The notes under the pieces are model-generated. The model had not been told where the DNA came from. It searched no databases and was given only the letters and a program-made list of their open reading frames with translations. Shown here piece by piece: positions 1 through 10,774 of a DNA stretch of 64,000 bases (the first letter of the stretch is position 1; each line of letters begins with the position of its first letter). Location of the stretch: the NCBI RefSeq assembly GCF_030406775.1, contig NZ_CP129119.1, positions 282,001-346,000 on the forward strand. The letters run 5' to 3'. A program made the position numbers and the translations under genes. This DNA comes from Sporosarcina trichiuri. Its GTDB lineage: Bacteria; Bacillota; Bacilli; Bacillales_A; Planococcaceae.

Positions 1-1
1 C

Positions 2-811
2 GTGAATGGCAAAAAGATCCGTGTCTATGCAGAAAAAGACCCGGCAAACCTTCCGTGGGGAGATCTCGGTATCGACATCGTCGTGGAAAGCACAGGTGTG
101 TTCCGTGACGCAGCCGGTCTGCAGAAGCATATCGATGCGGGTGCAAAGAAAGCGATCTTGTCAGCACCTGCGAAAGGCGATGTCAAAACACTCGTCATGG
201 GCGTCAATGAGCAGGAGTATGATCCGAAGGAAGACAAGTTCGTCTCCAACGCATCCTGCACAACGAACTGCCTGGCGCCGGTCGTCAAAGTGCTGAACGA
301 CAAATTCGGCGTGGAACGCGGCATGATGACGACCATCCACTCGTATACGAACGACCAGCGGATCCTCGATTTGCCGCATGAGGACTATCGCCGTGCCCGC
401 GCAGCTGCCGAGTCGATGATCCCGACAACTACGGGAGCGGCTTCTGCCGTGACGAAAGTCATCCCTGAGCTGAAGGGCAAACTGGATGGAATGGCAGTCC
501 GTGTGCCGACACCGAACGTTTCGCTCGTCGACTTCGTTGCGGAATTAGGCAAGGATGTCACTGTCGAAGAAGTGAACAGCGCACTGAAAGAGGCTTCTGA
601 GAACGAATTGAAAGGCTACCTGTTCTACAGCGATCTGCCGCTTGTGTCGAAAGACTATAACGGTACACATGCATCATCGACTGTCGATGGATTGTCGACA
701 ATGGTACTGCAGGACAGCATGGTGAAAGTCATCAGCTGGTATGACAACGAGCAGGGATACGCTGCACGCTGTATCGACCTTGCGTTGTATATGAACGAAA
801 AAGGTCTCTGA
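2..811 (+). CDS. gapA: glyceraldehyde-3-phosphate dehydrogenase, 5' partial
   Basis: This is the glycolytic NAD-dependent dehydrogenase converting glyceraldehyde-3-phosphate to 1,3-bisphosphoglycerate in the cytoplasm. The 269 visible residues hold the catalytic motif SNASCTTNC (nucleophilic Cys at residue 86 of the fragment), the substrate-binding HSYTNDQ segment, the [10 protein letters not shown] stretch and the C-terminal [12 protein letters not shown] signature. Full-length GapA is about 335 residues with its Cys near 152, so about 66 N-terminal residues lie left of the window. The GTG at base 2 is an internal codon, not the start. The [15 protein letters not shown] segment looks like the catabolic GapA rather than gluconeogenic GapB. 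It is followed by a strong hairpin terminator and then pgk. Confidence 0.97.
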   Translation: MNGKKIRVYAEKDPANLPWGDLGIDIVVESTGVFRDAAGLQKHIDAGAKKAILSAPAKGDVKTLVMGVNEQEYDPKEDKFVSNASCTTNCLAPVVKVLNDKFGVERGMMTTIHSYTNDQRILDLPHEDYRRARAAAESMIPTTTGAASAVTKVIPELKGKLDGMAVRVPTPNVSLVDFVAELGKDVTVEEVNSALKEASENELKGYLFYSDLPLVSKDYNGTHASSTVDGLSTMVLQDSMVKVISWYDNEQGYAARCIDLALYMNEKGL

Positions 812-889
812 TCAACCTGGCCACAGATCCATACAGACACATAAAATCTGGCTTATCGGATTGTGACCGATTATACTGAATAGATGGGC

Positions 890-925
890 AGGAGGAACGG
901 CATTGCCCCGTTCCTCCTTTTTTTT
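890..925 (+). terminator. intrinsic terminator between gapA and pgk
   Basis: An 11-bp perfect stem (AGGAGGAACGG / CCGTTCCTCCT) with a 7-nt loop is followed at once by eight T. It lies 78 nt after the gapA stop and 37 nt before pgk. It probably lets gapA mRNA accumulate above the distal genes. The left arm also resembles a Shine-Dalgarno sequence. Confidence 0.88.
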
Positions 926-961
926 CACAACTACATTTGCCGTAAAGGAGTGCTTGTTCCC

Positions 962-2149
962 ATGAATCCGAAACAGACGATGAAAGACATGGACTTGAAG
1001 GGGAAGCGTGTATTCTGCCGCGTCGATTTCAACGTACCGATGGAAAACGGAAAGGTCTCCGATGATACCCGCATCCGTGCGGCGCTGCCGACGATCCAGT
1101 ATTTGTCCGAACAGGGAGCGAAAGTGATCCTCGCAAGTCATCTTGGACGACCAAAAGGCCAGGTGAACGACGAGTTCCGTCTGACTGCAGCAGGTGAGCG
1201 GCTGGAAGAACTGCTCGGAAAGCCCGTTGTGAAGCTTGATGAATCGACAGGAGCTGCAGTGGAATCCCGCATTTCAGAGCTGTCCGACGGCGGCGTGCTT
1301 CTGCTTGAGAATGTCCGGTTCCACCCGGGCGAGGAGAAGAACGATCCGGAGCTTGCCAAGCAATTCGCAAGTCTGGCGGATGTCTACGTCAATGATGCGT
1401 TCGGCGCTGCTCACCGGGCACATGCGACAACTGCAGGCATCGCGGAGTATCTCCCGAGTGTCCAGGGGCTCCTGCTGGAAAAAGAGCTCAGCATCCTCGG
1501 TAAAGCCTTATCCGATCCGGAACGGCCGTTTACTGCGATCATCGGCGGCGCAAAAGTGAAAGACAAGATCGGCGTCATCGACCACCTGCTGGATAAGGTC
1601 GATAATCTGCTGATCGGCGGCGGTCTGTCGTATACTTTCACGAAAGCGCAGGGACACGGGATCGGCGACTCCCTATTGGAAGAGGACAAGATCGATCTTG
1701 CGGCATCTTTCATTCAGAAGGCGAAGGAAAAAGGGGTCAACCTCTATTTGCCGATCGACGTGAAAGTGGCGGATACGTTCTCTGAAAGCGCAAACACGAA
1801 AGTTGTTCCGATCGACGGCATCGAAGCTGGCTGGATGGGGCTCGATATCGGTCCGAAAACGGCGGAACAGTATGCCGATGTCATCAAGGCTTCGAAGCTC
1901 GTCATCTGGAACGGACCGATGGGCGTATTCGAAATGGCGCCGTTTGCCGAAGGCACGAAACAAGTGGCGCAGGCGATGGCGGAGACGGATGCCTTCACGA
2001 TCATCGGCGGCGGCGACTCCGCAGCAGCGGTTGAAAAGTTTGATGTCGCTGACCGGATGGATCATATCTCGACAGGCGGCGGTGCTTCCCTGGAGTTCAT
2101 GGAAGGGAAAGAACTGCCTGGCGTGACAGCACTGGACGACCGACTTTAA
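962..2149 (+). CDS. pgk: phosphoglycerate kinase
   Basis: Phosphoglycerate kinase makes ATP and 3-phosphoglycerate from 1,3-bisphosphoglycerate. The protein is 395 residues, the usual length for bacteria. The N-terminal RVDFNVP loop and the [12 protein letters not shown] segment bind substrate; [12 protein letters not shown], the IGGGLSYTF segment and the C-terminal [12 protein letters not shown] loop belong to the nucleotide-binding half. An open frame extends back to 884, but the ATG at 962 follows AAAGGAGTG at the right distance and gives the family N-terminus. It is the second gene of the glycolytic operon, and tpiA follows after 16 nt with its own AAGGAGGAGGG site. Confidence 0.98.
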   Translation: MNPKQTMKDMDLKGKRVFCRVDFNVPMENGKVSDDTRIRAALPTIQYLSEQGAKVILASHLGRPKGQVNDEFRLTAAGERLEELLGKPVVKLDESTGAAVESRISELSDGGVLLLENVRFHPGEEKNDPELAKQFASLADVYVNDAFGAAHRAHATTAGIAEYLPSVQGLLLEKELSILGKALSDPERPFTAIIGGAKVKDKIGVIDHLLDKVDNLLIGGGLSYTFTKAQGHGIGDSLLEEDKIDLAASFIQKAKEKGVNLYLPIDVKVADTFSESANTKVVPIDGIEAGWMGLDIGPKTAEQYADVIKASKLVIWNGPMGVFEMAPFAEGTKQVAQAMAETDAFTIIGGGDSAAAVEKFDVADRMDHISTGGGASLEFMEGKELPGVTALDDRL

Positions 2150-2165
2150 GGAGGAGGGACAAGTC

Positions 2166-2927
2166 ATGAGAAAACCGATCATTGCAGGAAATTGGAAAAT
2201 GTACAAGACGATGCAGGAAGCAATGGACTTCATGAATGCATTGGAAAGCAGACTGGACGGCACAGGAGCGGCCGAACTCGTCATCTGTCCGCCGTCCCCA
2301 TACTTGGCGGCACTTGCCGGAAAAGCGGAGAAGCTGCCAGTCAAAATCGGTGCACAGACGATGCATGAGGAAGACGAGGGAGCCTTCACAGGCGAAGTCA
2401 GCCCTGTCATGCTGAAAAGCATCGGTGTTGAACTGGTCATCCTCGGCCACTCGGAGCGCAGGCAGTATTATAACGAAACGGACGAGAGTGTGAACCGCAA
2501 AGTGAAAGCGGCTTTCGCACACAGTCTGACGCCGATCGTCTGTGTCGGTGAGACACTTGAACAGCGTGAGGCCGAAGAGACAGCGGAAGTGGTCGGACGC
2601 CAGGTGAAGAAGGCATTCGAAGGGGTTCGTGAAGAGGATGCGAAACAATCCATCGTCGCCTATGAACCTGTCTGGGCGATCGGCACAGGACGTACGGCAA
2701 CTGCGGAGGATGCGAACGAAGTGTGCGCGCATATCCGTACTGTTCTTGCGGAGATCTTCTCCGAAGAAACTGCAGAAGCGATCCGCATCCAGTACGGCGG
2801 CAGCGTAAAACCTGCCAATATCAAAGAACTGCTGGCGATGAGCGACATTGATGGCGCGCTAGTCGGCGGGGCAAGCCTGGATCCGGACTCGTTTGCCGAA
2901 CTTGCGAAGGCGGGTTCCCATGAGTAA
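2166..2927 (+). CDS. tpiA: triosephosphate isomerase
   Basis: Interconverts dihydroxyacetone phosphate and glyceraldehyde-3-phosphate. The 253-residue (beta/alpha)8 barrel protein shows Lys11 in AGNWKM, the electrophile His95 in LGHSERR, the catalytic base Glu167 in [11 protein letters not shown] and the phosphate-binding YGGSV and GGASL loops. A strong AAGGAGGAGGG Shine-Dalgarno precedes the ATG. The last eight bases overlap the start of gpmI, so the two are translationally coupled. Confidence 0.98.
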   Translation: MRKPIIAGNWKMYKTMQEAMDFMNALESRLDGTGAAELVICPPSPYLAALAGKAEKLPVKIGAQTMHEEDEGAFTGEVSPVMLKSIGVELVILGHSERRQYYNETDESVNRKVKAAFAHSLTPIVCVGETLEQREAEETAEVVGRQVKKAFEGVREEDAKQSIVAYEPVWAIGTGRTATAEDANEVCAHIRTVLAEIFSEETAEAIRIQYGGSVKPANIKELLAMSDIDGALVGGASLDPDSFAELAKAGSHE

Positions 2928-4440
2928 AGGACCCGTCGGACTCATCATCATGGACGGTTTCGGACTGCGCGAAACAGCTGCCGGAAATGCTGTGGCGCAT
3001 GCTTCGAAGCCGAACTATGACCGTCTGTGGAAGGAGTATCCGCATTCTACGCTGACCGCCTGCGGAGAAGCGGTCGGCCTGCCGCCCGGGCAGATGGGGA
3101 ATTCCGAAGTCGGCCACTTGAATATCGGCGCCGGCCGGATCGTCTATCAGAGTCTGACGCGCATCAACAAATCGATCCGTGAGCGGGAGTTCTTCGACAA
3201 CGAGGCGCTTCTGTCCGCTGTGAACCATGCGAAAAATCACGGCAGCGCGCTGCATGTCATGGGACTGCTGTCGGACGGCGGCGTACACAGCCATTTTGAG
3301 CATCTGTTCGCACTGCTGGAACTCGCCTCTATGCACGGACTGGAAGACGTCTATGTCCATGCGTTCCTGGATGGACGGGATGTCGGACCGAAAACGGCGA
3401 TGGCGTTCCTGCAGCGGACGGAAGAAGTGATGAAAAAAGCGGGCATCGGCAAAATCTCTTCGGTGTCCGGACGGTATTATGCGATGGACCGGGACAAGCG
3501 CTGGGACCGTGTCCAGCTGGCCTATGATGTCATGGTCAATGATAAAGGCCCAAGGTACAAAACGGCGGAAGAAGGTGTCCAGGCGTCCTACGATGCGGGA
3601 GTGACCGATGAATTCGTCGTTCCGTTCATCGTACAGCAAGCTGGCGGTGAAGCCGTCCGTATCAGCGAAGGCGATGCGGTCATCTTCTTCAATTTCCGTC
3701 CGGACCGGGCGATCCAGCTCTCACGTGCATTTACGCAGAACGGGTTCGACGGGTTCCCAGTGAAGCCGTTCACCGACCTGAAATTCGTGACATTCACAGT
3801 ATACAGTGAAGAAGTGGCCTCCGAAGTGGTCTTTCCGAGCCAGGATCTGAAGAATACGATCGGCGAAGTGCTGTCCGCCAACCACTTGCGGCAGCTGCGG
3901 ATCGCGGAGACGGAAAAGTATCCTCATGTAACGTTCTTCATGAGCGGCGGCCGGGAAGAGGAATTCGACGGTGAAAAACGGATCCTGATCGCTTCACCAA
4001 AAGTTGCGACCTATGATCTGAAGCCCGAGATGAGCGCCTATGAAGTGACGGATGCACTTATCGAAGAGATCGAGAACGACCGGATCGATGCATTCATCCT
4101 CAATCTTGCAAACCCTGATATGGTCGGCCATAGCGGGCTTCTCGAGCCGACCGTGAAAGCGGTTGAAACGACGGATGCATGCGTCGGCCGGATTGTCGGG
4201 CTGCTGGAGCAGAAGGGCGGCGCGGCCATCGTCACAGCGGACCACGGCAATGCGGATGAAGTGATCACGCCGGAAGGCAATCCGATGACAGCGCACACGA
4301 CCAATCCGGTCCCTGTCATCGTCACGAAAAAAGGAATCGAGCTCAGAGCGGGCGGGATTCTCGCAGACCTGGCACCAACCATGCTAAAATTGCTGGGAAT
4401 CGAACAGCCGGAAGAAATGACAGGAACGCCATTATTTTAA
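2920..4440 (+). CDS. gpmI: 2,3-bisphosphoglycerate-independent phosphoglycerate mutase
   Basis: Mn-dependent, cofactor-independent mutase interconverting 3- and 2-phosphoglycerate, about 506 residues. The alkaline-phosphatase-fold metal site is visible in the N-terminal MDGFGLRE, with the phospho-acceptor Ser62 in [10 protein letters not shown], and in the C-terminal TADHGNADE and HTTNPVP segments. The frame is open from 2893, but ATG 2920 gives the conserved [15 protein letters not shown] start and overlaps tpiA by 8 nt, with a GCGAAGG site inside tpiA. In endospore formers this enzyme's need for Mn and its pH sensitivity matter for 3-phosphoglycerate storage in spores (family knowledge). 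eno follows after 18 nt. Confidence 0.97.
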   Translation: MSKGPVGLIIMDGFGLRETAAGNAVAHASKPNYDRLWKEYPHSTLTACGEAVGLPPGQMGNSEVGHLNIGAGRIVYQSLTRINKSIREREFFDNEALLSAVNHAKNHGSALHVMGLLSDGGVHSHFEHLFALLELASMHGLEDVYVHAFLDGRDVGPKTAMAFLQRTEEVMKKAGIGKISSVSGRYYAMDRDKRWDRVQLAYDVMVNDKGPRYKTAEEGVQASYDAGVTDEFVVPFIVQQAGGEAVRISEGDAVIFFNFRPDRAIQLSRAFTQNGFDGFPVKPFTDLKFVTFTVYSEEVASEVVFPSQDLKNTIGEVLSANHLRQLRIAETEKYPHVTFFMSGGREEEFDGEKRILIASPKVATYDLKPEMSAYEVTDALIEEIENDRIDAFILNLANPDMVGHSGLLEPTVKAVETTDACVGRIVGLLEQKGGAAIVTADHGNADEVITPEGNPMTAHTTNPVPVIVTKKGIELRAGGILADLAPTMLKLLGIEQPEEMTGTPLF

Positions 4441-5751
<1,311 letters not shown>

Positions 5752-5762
5752 TCTTTTTTGAA

Positions 5763-5801
5763 GCATTCCGACAACTGCTGCAAACAGCGGTTGTCGGATG
5801 C
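5763..5801 (+). terminator. hairpin after eno
   Basis: A long stem of 17-18 nt arms (GCATTCCGACAACTGCTG against CAGCGGTTGTCGGATGC) with a 4-nt loop, one bulge and one G-U pair. No T-tract follows, so it may act as an mRNA-stabilising 3' hairpin or a weak terminator before secG. Confidence 0.55.
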
Positions 5802-5818
5802 TCCATAGTTTGGTAAAC
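5791..5818 (+). promoter_or_regulatory. possible sigma-A promoter of secG
   Basis: TTGTCG, 16 nt, TAAACT. The -35 lies in the right arm of the post-eno hairpin. Start would be about 40 nt before secG. Weak but plausible. Confidence 0.35.
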
Positions 5819-5858
5819 TAGTAAGGGCAGTTGAGCTAGTTTCAGGAGGTGCAATAGT

Positions 5859-6086
5859 ATGCATGCGTTGTTAATGACATTGCTCGTGATCGTCTCACTT
5901 TCACTAATTGTCGTTGTACTGCTGCAATCAGGGAAAAGTGCAGGTCTGTCAGGAGCCATCTCCGGCGGAGCGGAACAGTTATTCGGGAAACAGAAGGCAC
6001 GCGGCTTGGACTTGGTCCTTCAGCGCGTTACCATTATTTTGTCCGTTGTGTTCTTTGTATTGGCGATTGCAATTATGAAAATATAA
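5859..6086 (+). CDS. secG: protein translocase subunit SecG
   Basis: Small subunit of the SecYEG channel in the cytoplasmic membrane. The 75-residue protein has two hydrophobic helices (about residues 2-22 and 54-73) joined by a Gly-rich loop with the family motif [19 protein letters not shown]. The ATG follows TTTCAGGAGGTG. The order eno...secG-est-rnr-smpB-ssrA matches B. subtilis. A terminator follows, so it is probably transcribed on its own. Confidence 0.95.
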   Translation: MHALLMTLLVIVSLSLIVVVLLQSGKSAGLSGAISGGAEQLFGKQKARGLDLVLQRVTIILSVVFFVLAIAIMKI

Positions 6087-6102
6087 ACGAACAGCAATTT
6101 CC

Positions 6103-6134
6103 GCCTGGCCATCAGTACGGCTGGGCTTTTTTAT
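6103..6134 (+). terminator. intrinsic terminator after secG
   Basis: 8-bp stem GCCTGGCC / GGCTGGGC with two G-U pairs, followed by a T6 run. Confidence 0.75.
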
Positions 6135-6156
6135 TTGGCAGGGTGTCAACGTAAGC

Positions 6157-6291
6157 GGTTGCTTTGCGCTGCAGGCGGACGCTTTCCGGGGGGCACGGCT
6201 TCAGCCTCCTCGCTGCTACGCAGCTGTGGGGTCTTCAGCTCGTGCTGATCCCCTCGGAGTCGCCGCCTTCCGCTCCAAGCAACTGGATTGT
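6157..6291. repeat. dispersed imperfect-palindromic repeat, copy 1
   Basis: About 135 nt holding GGACGCTTTCCG, GCTTCAGCCTCCTCGCTGC, GGGGTCTTCAGCTCGTGCTG and GGAGTCGCCGCCTTCCGCTC. The same blocks, reverse-complemented and somewhat diverged, occur at about 61956-62075. From memory this resembles a dispersed intergenic repeat common in Bacillales genomes. It fills the gap between the secG terminator and est, and no ORF in it is convincing. Confidence 0.75.
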
Positions 6292-6334
6292 GTAACAACT
6301 TCAAAAGTGTTCATAACAGAAAGGGTCGTTTTGG

Positions 6335-7081
6335 ATGAAGATTGGACAGGCGAAGCCGTTTTTCTTTAAGCATGGGAAGCGGGCGGTGTTGCTGCTGCAC
6401 GGGTTCACGGGGACGTCGGCGGATGTCCGGATGCTCGGGCGGTATTTGGAGAAGAAGAATTATACGTCACTGGCGCCGCATTATAAAGGTCATGGTGTGG
6501 CGCCGGAAGAGTTGATACATACCGGACCGGATGAGTGGTGGCAGGATGTGCTCGAAGGCTACCGGACGCTCCGGGAAGCGGGATATGACCAGATCGCGGT
6601 TGCCGGGTTGTCGCTTGGCGGTGTGTTTTCATTGAAACTCGGCAGTGAGATGCCGGTGAAGGGGATTGTGACGATGAATGCCCCGATGTCGATGCGCTCG
6701 ACGGATCTCATGTATGAAGGTGTGCTGCGGTACGCTGGCGAGTATAAGAAAATTGAAGGGAAATCCGAAGCGGAGATCGAAGAAGAAGTGGAGGCGCTCC
6801 GCGGACAGACGATGCCGTCCCTGGCCGATCTACAGCAGCTCATAGCGGACGTGCGCAGCGGACTGGATCTGATCTATGCACCGACGCTCGTCGTACAGTC
6901 CGTGCACGATGAGGTGATCGATCCGGAGTCGGCGGATGTCATCTTCGAGACGATCGAATCTCCGGACAAACGGCAGTCCTGGTACAAGAACTCGGGACAT
7001 GTCATCACGCTCGGCAAAGAAAAAGAACAGCTTCATGAAGATGTCTTTGCGTTTCTCGAGTCGCTTGACTGGGAAGAGTAA
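6335..7081 (+). CDS. est: alpha/beta-hydrolase carboxylesterase (Est30/YvaK type)
   Basis: Monoglyceride lipase/carboxylesterase-type alpha/beta hydrolase, 248 residues, the length of Geobacillus Est30. The oxyanion-hole HGFTG follows strand 3, the nucleophile elbow is GLSLGG (Ser93), the acid is Asp192 in SVHDEVIDP and the histidine His222 in NSGHVIT. A cap segment lies around residues 115-175. No signal peptide is present, so it is cytoplasmic; the physiological substrate is unknown. The Shine-Dalgarno is weak (AAAGGGTCG). rnr follows after 45 nt, and the pair is conserved next to secG in Bacillales. Confidence 0.92.
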   Translation: MKIGQAKPFFFKHGKRAVLLLHGFTGTSADVRMLGRYLEKKNYTSLAPHYKGHGVAPEELIHTGPDEWWQDVLEGYRTLREAGYDQIAVAGLSLGGVFSLKLGSEMPVKGIVTMNAPMSMRSTDLMYEGVLRYAGEYKKIEGKSEAEIEEEVEALRGQTMPSLADLQQLIADVRSGLDLIYAPTLVVQSVHDEVIDPESADVIFETIESPDKRQSWYKNSGHVITLGKEKEQLHEDVFAFLESLDWEE

Positions 7082-7126
7082 ACAAGAGGCGTTCAGGCAA
7101 CACTAGTGAGTAAGGAGGGGTGCGAA

Positions 7127-9505
7127 TTGGATACATTCGAACAACAATTGGAACAGCAGATCTTATCACTTATGAAAGAGGATGCATATAAGCCGCTGAC
7201 CGTGCAGGAAATCCAGGAATTGCTCGGCATGGAACAGGCGGCGGAATTCAAGGAACTCGTCAAGATGCTCGTCCACCTGGAGCAGAAAGGTGTGGTCATC
7301 CGCTCGCGGACGGACCGCTACGGCCTGCCGGAGCGCATGAATCTCGTGCGCGGGAAGTTCATCGGCCATGCGAAGGGATTCGGCTTTGTGACACCGGAGA
7401 CGGAGGGGATGGATGATATTTTCATCCCGCCGACGGAAGTGAATACCGCCATGAACGGCGACACGGTCCTTGTCCGCGTGGCGAACGGTTCATCCGGCGA
7501 CCGCCGGGAAGGCAGCATCATCCGCATCGCGGAGCGCAAGACGACGAAAGTGGTCGGAACGTACCAGGATAACCGCGGCTTCGGCTTCGTCATCCCGGAC
7601 GATAAGAAACTGCCGATGGATATCTTCATCGCAAAAGGCGACAACTTAGGCGCGATCGAAGGCCACAAAGTCGTCGTGGAGATCACTGAATTCCCAAGCG
7701 ACCGGAAATCGGCGACGGGCAAAGTGATCCAGATCCTCGGCCACAAAAACGATCCGGGTGTCGATATACTCTCGATTATCTACAAGCACGGCATCGAGAT
7801 CGAATTTCCGGACGACGTCATGAAGCAGACCGACAACGTGCCGGCGGAAATCCAGGAAAAAGATTGGTTCAAGCGGACCGACCTGCGCGACGTGCTGACG
7901 ATCACGATCGACGGCGCGGATGCGAAGGACCTGGATGACGCAATCTCGCTCGAGAAGAATGCAGACGGCACGCATACACTGTCCGTCCATATTTCGGACG
8001 TCAGCTATTATGTGACGGAACACTCACCGCTCGATAACGAAGCATATGAGCGCGGGACAAGTGTCTACTTGACGGACCGCGTCATCCCGATGCTGCCGCA
8101 CAAGCTGTCGAACGGCATCTGTTCACTCCATCCTCATGTGGACCGTCTGACATTGACGTGCCGCATGACGGTTGACCATAACGGGAAAGTGACGCACCAC
8201 GAGATCTACCCGAGTGTCATCAATTCCGATTACCGGATGACGTACCAGAACGTCTATAAAATCGTGGAAGAGAAAGACGAAGCCCTGCGTGAAGAATATG
8301 CAGAGATCGTACCGATGCTGATGGATATGGCAGATCTCATGAAGATCCTGCGCCAGAAGCGGGAAGACCGCGGTGCCATCGATTTCGACTTCAAGGAATC
8401 GAAGATCATCGTCGATGACGAAGGCTGGCCCGTCGACATCAAGATCATGGAACGGACGATTGCGGAGCGCATGATCGAGGAGTTCATGCTGCTGGCGAAC
8501 GAAACTGTCGCAGAGCACTTCCACTGGATGCAGGTGCCGTTCATGTACCGGATCCACGAAGACCCGAAGACGGAGAAACTGCAGCGGCTGTTCGAGTTCC
8601 TGACCAACTTCGGAATTCTCGTCAAAGGGGCGGGCAATAAGATCCATCCGCGCGCGCTCCAGGAGATCACCGAATCGGTTGCAGGCCTTCCGGAAGAAAC
8701 GGTCATATCGACGATGCTCCTGCGTTCGATGCAGCAGGCGAAGTATTATCAGGCGAGTCTTGGACACTTCGGCCTGTCGACGGATTTCTATACACACTTC
8801 ACATCACCGATCCGCCGCTATCCGGACTTGATCGTCCACCGGCTCATCCGGACGTACCTGTTCGAAAAGGATGTCTCACAGACGACGATCGCCCATTGGG
8901 ATGCGGAGCTGCCGGAAATCGCGGAGCACTCATCCGAGATGGAACGCCGCGCAGTCGATGCGGAACGCGATACCGATGCACTGAAGAAAGCGCAGTTCAT
9001 GGTGGACAAAGTCGGTGAGGAGTTCGAAGGGGTCATTTCATCCGTCACGAACTTCGGATTATTCGTCGAACTCGAGAATACGATAGAAGGACTCGTGCAC
9101 GTCAGCTACATGACGGACGATTATTACCGCTTCGACGACCGGTCGATGATGATGATCGGCGAGCACACGGGCAAGCAATACCGCATCGGCGATGAAGTCA
9201 CCGTGCGGGTGGCGGCTGTGAAACCGGAAGAGGCGTCAATCGATTTCGAGATCGCCGACATGAAGCAGAAATTCCACCGGACGCGGAAAGAAGCGCCGAA
9301 AGTGATCCATGCGCGCGGCAAATCAGGCGGCGACAGCAAATCCGGCAAGTCCGGACAGTCCGGTCAGTCCGGAAAACCAAACGGCTCCGGCAAGAAAGAC
9401 AGCGGGGGAGCACCTGGTAAGAAGAACGGCGGCAGCCAGAAGAAACGCTTCTATGAAGGCGTCGCGAAGAAGAACAAGAAACAGAAACCGAGAAAACGAA
9501 AGTGA
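7127..9505 (+). CDS. rnr: ribonuclease R
   Basis: Processive 3'-5' exoribonuclease that degrades structured RNA and, with tmRNA, the mRNA of stalled ribosomes. From the TTG at 7127 (AAGGAGGGG six nt upstream; a GTG at 7106 lacks such a site) it is 792 residues. In order: winged-helix N-terminus, two cold-shock/OB domains (GFGFVTPE near 85 and GFGFVIPDD near 152), the RNB catalytic domain from about 250 with [11 protein letters not shown] and [14 protein letters not shown], an S1 domain near 630-700, then a tail of about 70 residues rich in Gly, Ser and Lys. The basic tail is typical in kind but here is built from SGK/SGQ-like repeats. smpB and ssrA follow, forming a trans-translation module. 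Confidence 0.96.
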   Translation: MDTFEQQLEQQILSLMKEDAYKPLTVQEIQELLGMEQAAEFKELVKMLVHLEQKGVVIRSRTDRYGLPERMNLVRGKFIGHAKGFGFVTPETEGMDDIFIPPTEVNTAMNGDTVLVRVANGSSGDRREGSIIRIAERKTTKVVGTYQDNRGFGFVIPDDKKLPMDIFIAKGDNLGAIEGHKVVVEITEFPSDRKSATGKVIQILGHKNDPGVDILSIIYKHGIEIEFPDDVMKQTDNVPAEIQEKDWFKRTDLRDVLTITIDGADAKDLDDAISLEKNADGTHTLSVHISDVSYYVTEHSPLDNEAYERGTSVYLTDRVIPMLPHKLSNGICSLHPHVDRLTLTCRMTVDHNGKVTHHEIYPSVINSDYRMTYQNVYKIVEEKDEALREEYAEIVPMLMDMADLMKILRQKREDRGAIDFDFKESKIIVDDEGWPVDIKIMERTIAERMIEEFMLLANETVAEHFHWMQVPFMYRIHEDPKTEKLQRLFEFLTNFGILVKGAGNKIHPRALQEITESVAGLPEETVISTMLLRSMQQAKYYQASLGHFGLSTDFYTHFTSPIRRYPDLIVHRLIRTYLFEKDVSQTTIAHWDAELPEIAEHSSEMERRAVDAERDTDALKKAQFMVDKVGEEFEGVISSVTNFGLFVELENTIEGLVHVSYMTDDYYRFDDRSMMMIGEHTGKQYRIGDEVTVRVAAVKPEEASIDFEIADMKQKFHRTRKEAPKVIHARGKSGGDSKSGKSGQSGQSGKPNGSGKKDSGGAPGKKNGGSQKKRFYEGVAKKNKKQKPRKRK

Positions 9506-9550
9506 GCGGAGTGGCCAGGCGGCCATTCCGTTCGCGGGAGGTGAAGGGCC

Positions 9551-10018
9551 ATGGCGAAAGGTAAAGGAAAAGTGCTCGCCGTCAATAAGAAGGCGAATTT
9601 CGACTACGCCATCGAAGAGACGATCGAAGCGGGCATCGTCCTCGAAGGCACGGAGATCAAGTCGATCCGCAACGGCAAAGTGCAGCTGCGCGACGCGTTC
9701 GTGCTGATCCGAAACAACGAGGCGTGGATTTCGAACATGCACGTCAGCCCGTACGAGCAGGGGAACCGGTACAACCACGATCCGGTGCGCTCCCGAAAGC
9801 TGCTCATGCATCGCAAACAGATCGCGACACTCATCGGGCAGACGAAAGAAAAAGGGACGGCGATTGTGCCACTCAAGATGTACATCAAGGACGGCTTCGC
9901 AAAAGTGCTGATCGGCGTCGGAAAAGGGAAGAAGCTCTATGACAAACGGGCCGATCTGAAGAAGAAGGAAGCCAATCGGGAAATGGCACGTGCACTGAAA
10001 GACAAACAGAACTATTGA
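9551..10018 (+). CDS. smpB: SsrA-binding protein SmpB
   Basis: RNA-binding partner of tmRNA that places it in the empty A site of stalled ribosomes. The 155-residue protein carries the family signature [13 protein letters not shown], the LRDAFV and [12 protein letters not shown] segments, and the basic C-terminal tail ([16 protein letters not shown]) that becomes helical in the mRNA channel. The ATG follows GGGAGGTGAAGGGCC. The ssrA promoter starts inside its last codons, and the tmRNA gene follows after 107 nt. Confidence 0.97.
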   Translation: MAKGKGKVLAVNKKANFDYAIEETIEAGIVLEGTEIKSIRNGKVQLRDAFVLIRNNEAWISNMHVSPYEQGNRYNHDPVRSRKLLMHRKQIATLIGQTKEKGTAIVPLKMYIKDGFAKVLIGVGKGKKLYDKRADLKKKEANREMARALKDKQNY

Positions 10019-10043
10019 AGTCTGCCTGTGATTTTGGTATACT
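10015..10043 (+). promoter_or_regulatory. sigma-A promoter of ssrA
   Basis: TTGAAG, 17 nt, TATACT. The -35 overlaps the smpB stop codon. Start would be near 10050, leaving about 75 nt of 5' precursor for RNase P to remove. Confidence 0.7.
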
Positions 10044-10125
10044 GGGTACAGAAAGTCAGTTCCGAAGTCTCGGGATCAGCAGGAGACTGTTGTGACCTCA
10101 GACGTTTCCCGGACATCCCTTTAAC

Positions 10126-10482
10126 GGGGACGTTACGGATTCGACAGGGGTGGTCTGAGCGTGAGCTGCGCGTCGGAGGCTCGTCTCCGTCAGAAACGGA
10201 CCTTAATAATAACAGGCAAAACAAACAACAACCTAGCATTCGCAGCGTAAGCTGTTGAATCTGCCTTATGGTTCCATCGCCCATGTGGCGCTGTAAGGCT
10301 CAACCTATAGTGGGATACGCTGGCTGCTGCGTCTCGAGGCAGTCCAGAAGAGATTCACGAGATAGCGCCCCAGACGCCTCGTCTTCCGGCATACGGGTGC
10401 GCGAACCTAAATAGAAAGACTACACGCGTAGACGTTTACGTATTGGAGCCTCTGGACGTGGGTTCGACTCCCACCGTCTCCA
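10126..10482 (+). ncRNA. ssrA: transfer-messenger RNA (tmRNA)
   Basis: The 5' end GGGGACGTTACGGATTCGAC pairs with CGTCTCC at the 3' end to form the acceptor stem, and the T arm GGGTTCGACTCCCACC is intact. The tag reading frame starts at 10215 and encodes GKTNNNLAFAA followed by TAA at 10248; with the alanine charged on tmRNA the tag is (A)GKTNNNLAFAA. This is shorter than the B. subtilis tag but keeps the protease-recognised AA end. The acceptor stem and discriminator A are followed by TAG, so the final CCA is not encoded and must be added. A terminator follows. Confidence 0.96.
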
Positions 10483-10497
10483 TAGTAATATGGCAAA

Positions 10498-10528
10498 ACA
10501 CCACCCGCCGAGGGTGGTGTTTTTGTTT
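10498..10528 (+). terminator. intrinsic terminator after ssrA
   Basis: 9-bp perfect stem ACACCACCC / GGGTGGTGT, 5-nt loop, then TTTTGTTT. Confidence 0.9.
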
Positions 10529-10570
10529 GGACTGCTGTTGAAATGACGGGAGCAGTCATACAAGTGCAGG

Positions 10571-10745
10571 AGTGCTCATAAACACTGGCGTTCCGCTCAT
10601 AAATCTCTGGAAGTGATCATAACTCCCCGATTCCGCTCATAAAACCGGTAAAGTGATCATAAATCTCAGATTCTGCTCATAAACCTGTGAAAGCGATCAT
10701 AAACATGGAAATCCGCTCATAATCCTCGGAAAGTGATCATAACGC
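10571..10745. repeat. 20-nt-period intergenic array A (alternating GCTCAT/GATCAT)
   Basis: Nine units between the ssrA terminator and the 3' end of the amidase gene. The TCATAA core recurs at 21 then exactly 20 nt steps (TCAT ends at 10579, 10600, 10620, 10640, 10660, 10680, 10700, 10720, 10740). After the first two units, cores alternate strictly between CGCTCATAAA and GTGATCATAAA, giving a 40-nt super-period. The 7-10 nt between cores vary. The core is usually preceded by TTCC/ATCC in one class and GGAA/GAAA in the other. No ORF runs through it. Confidence 0.85.
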
Positions 10746-10774
10746 CCTGTTCTGAGCGGCCAGCCAGCCCGGCA

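Noticed and set aside
890-900. AGGAGGAACGG as a ribosome-binding site for a small ORF between gapA and pgk
   Set aside because: It is the left arm of the terminator stem and the frame after it is only the upstream extension of pgk.
10028-10258. 76-residue ORF ending in the tmRNA tag region
   Set aside because: Lies in the tmRNA precursor and body; only the 11-codon tag frame is translated.
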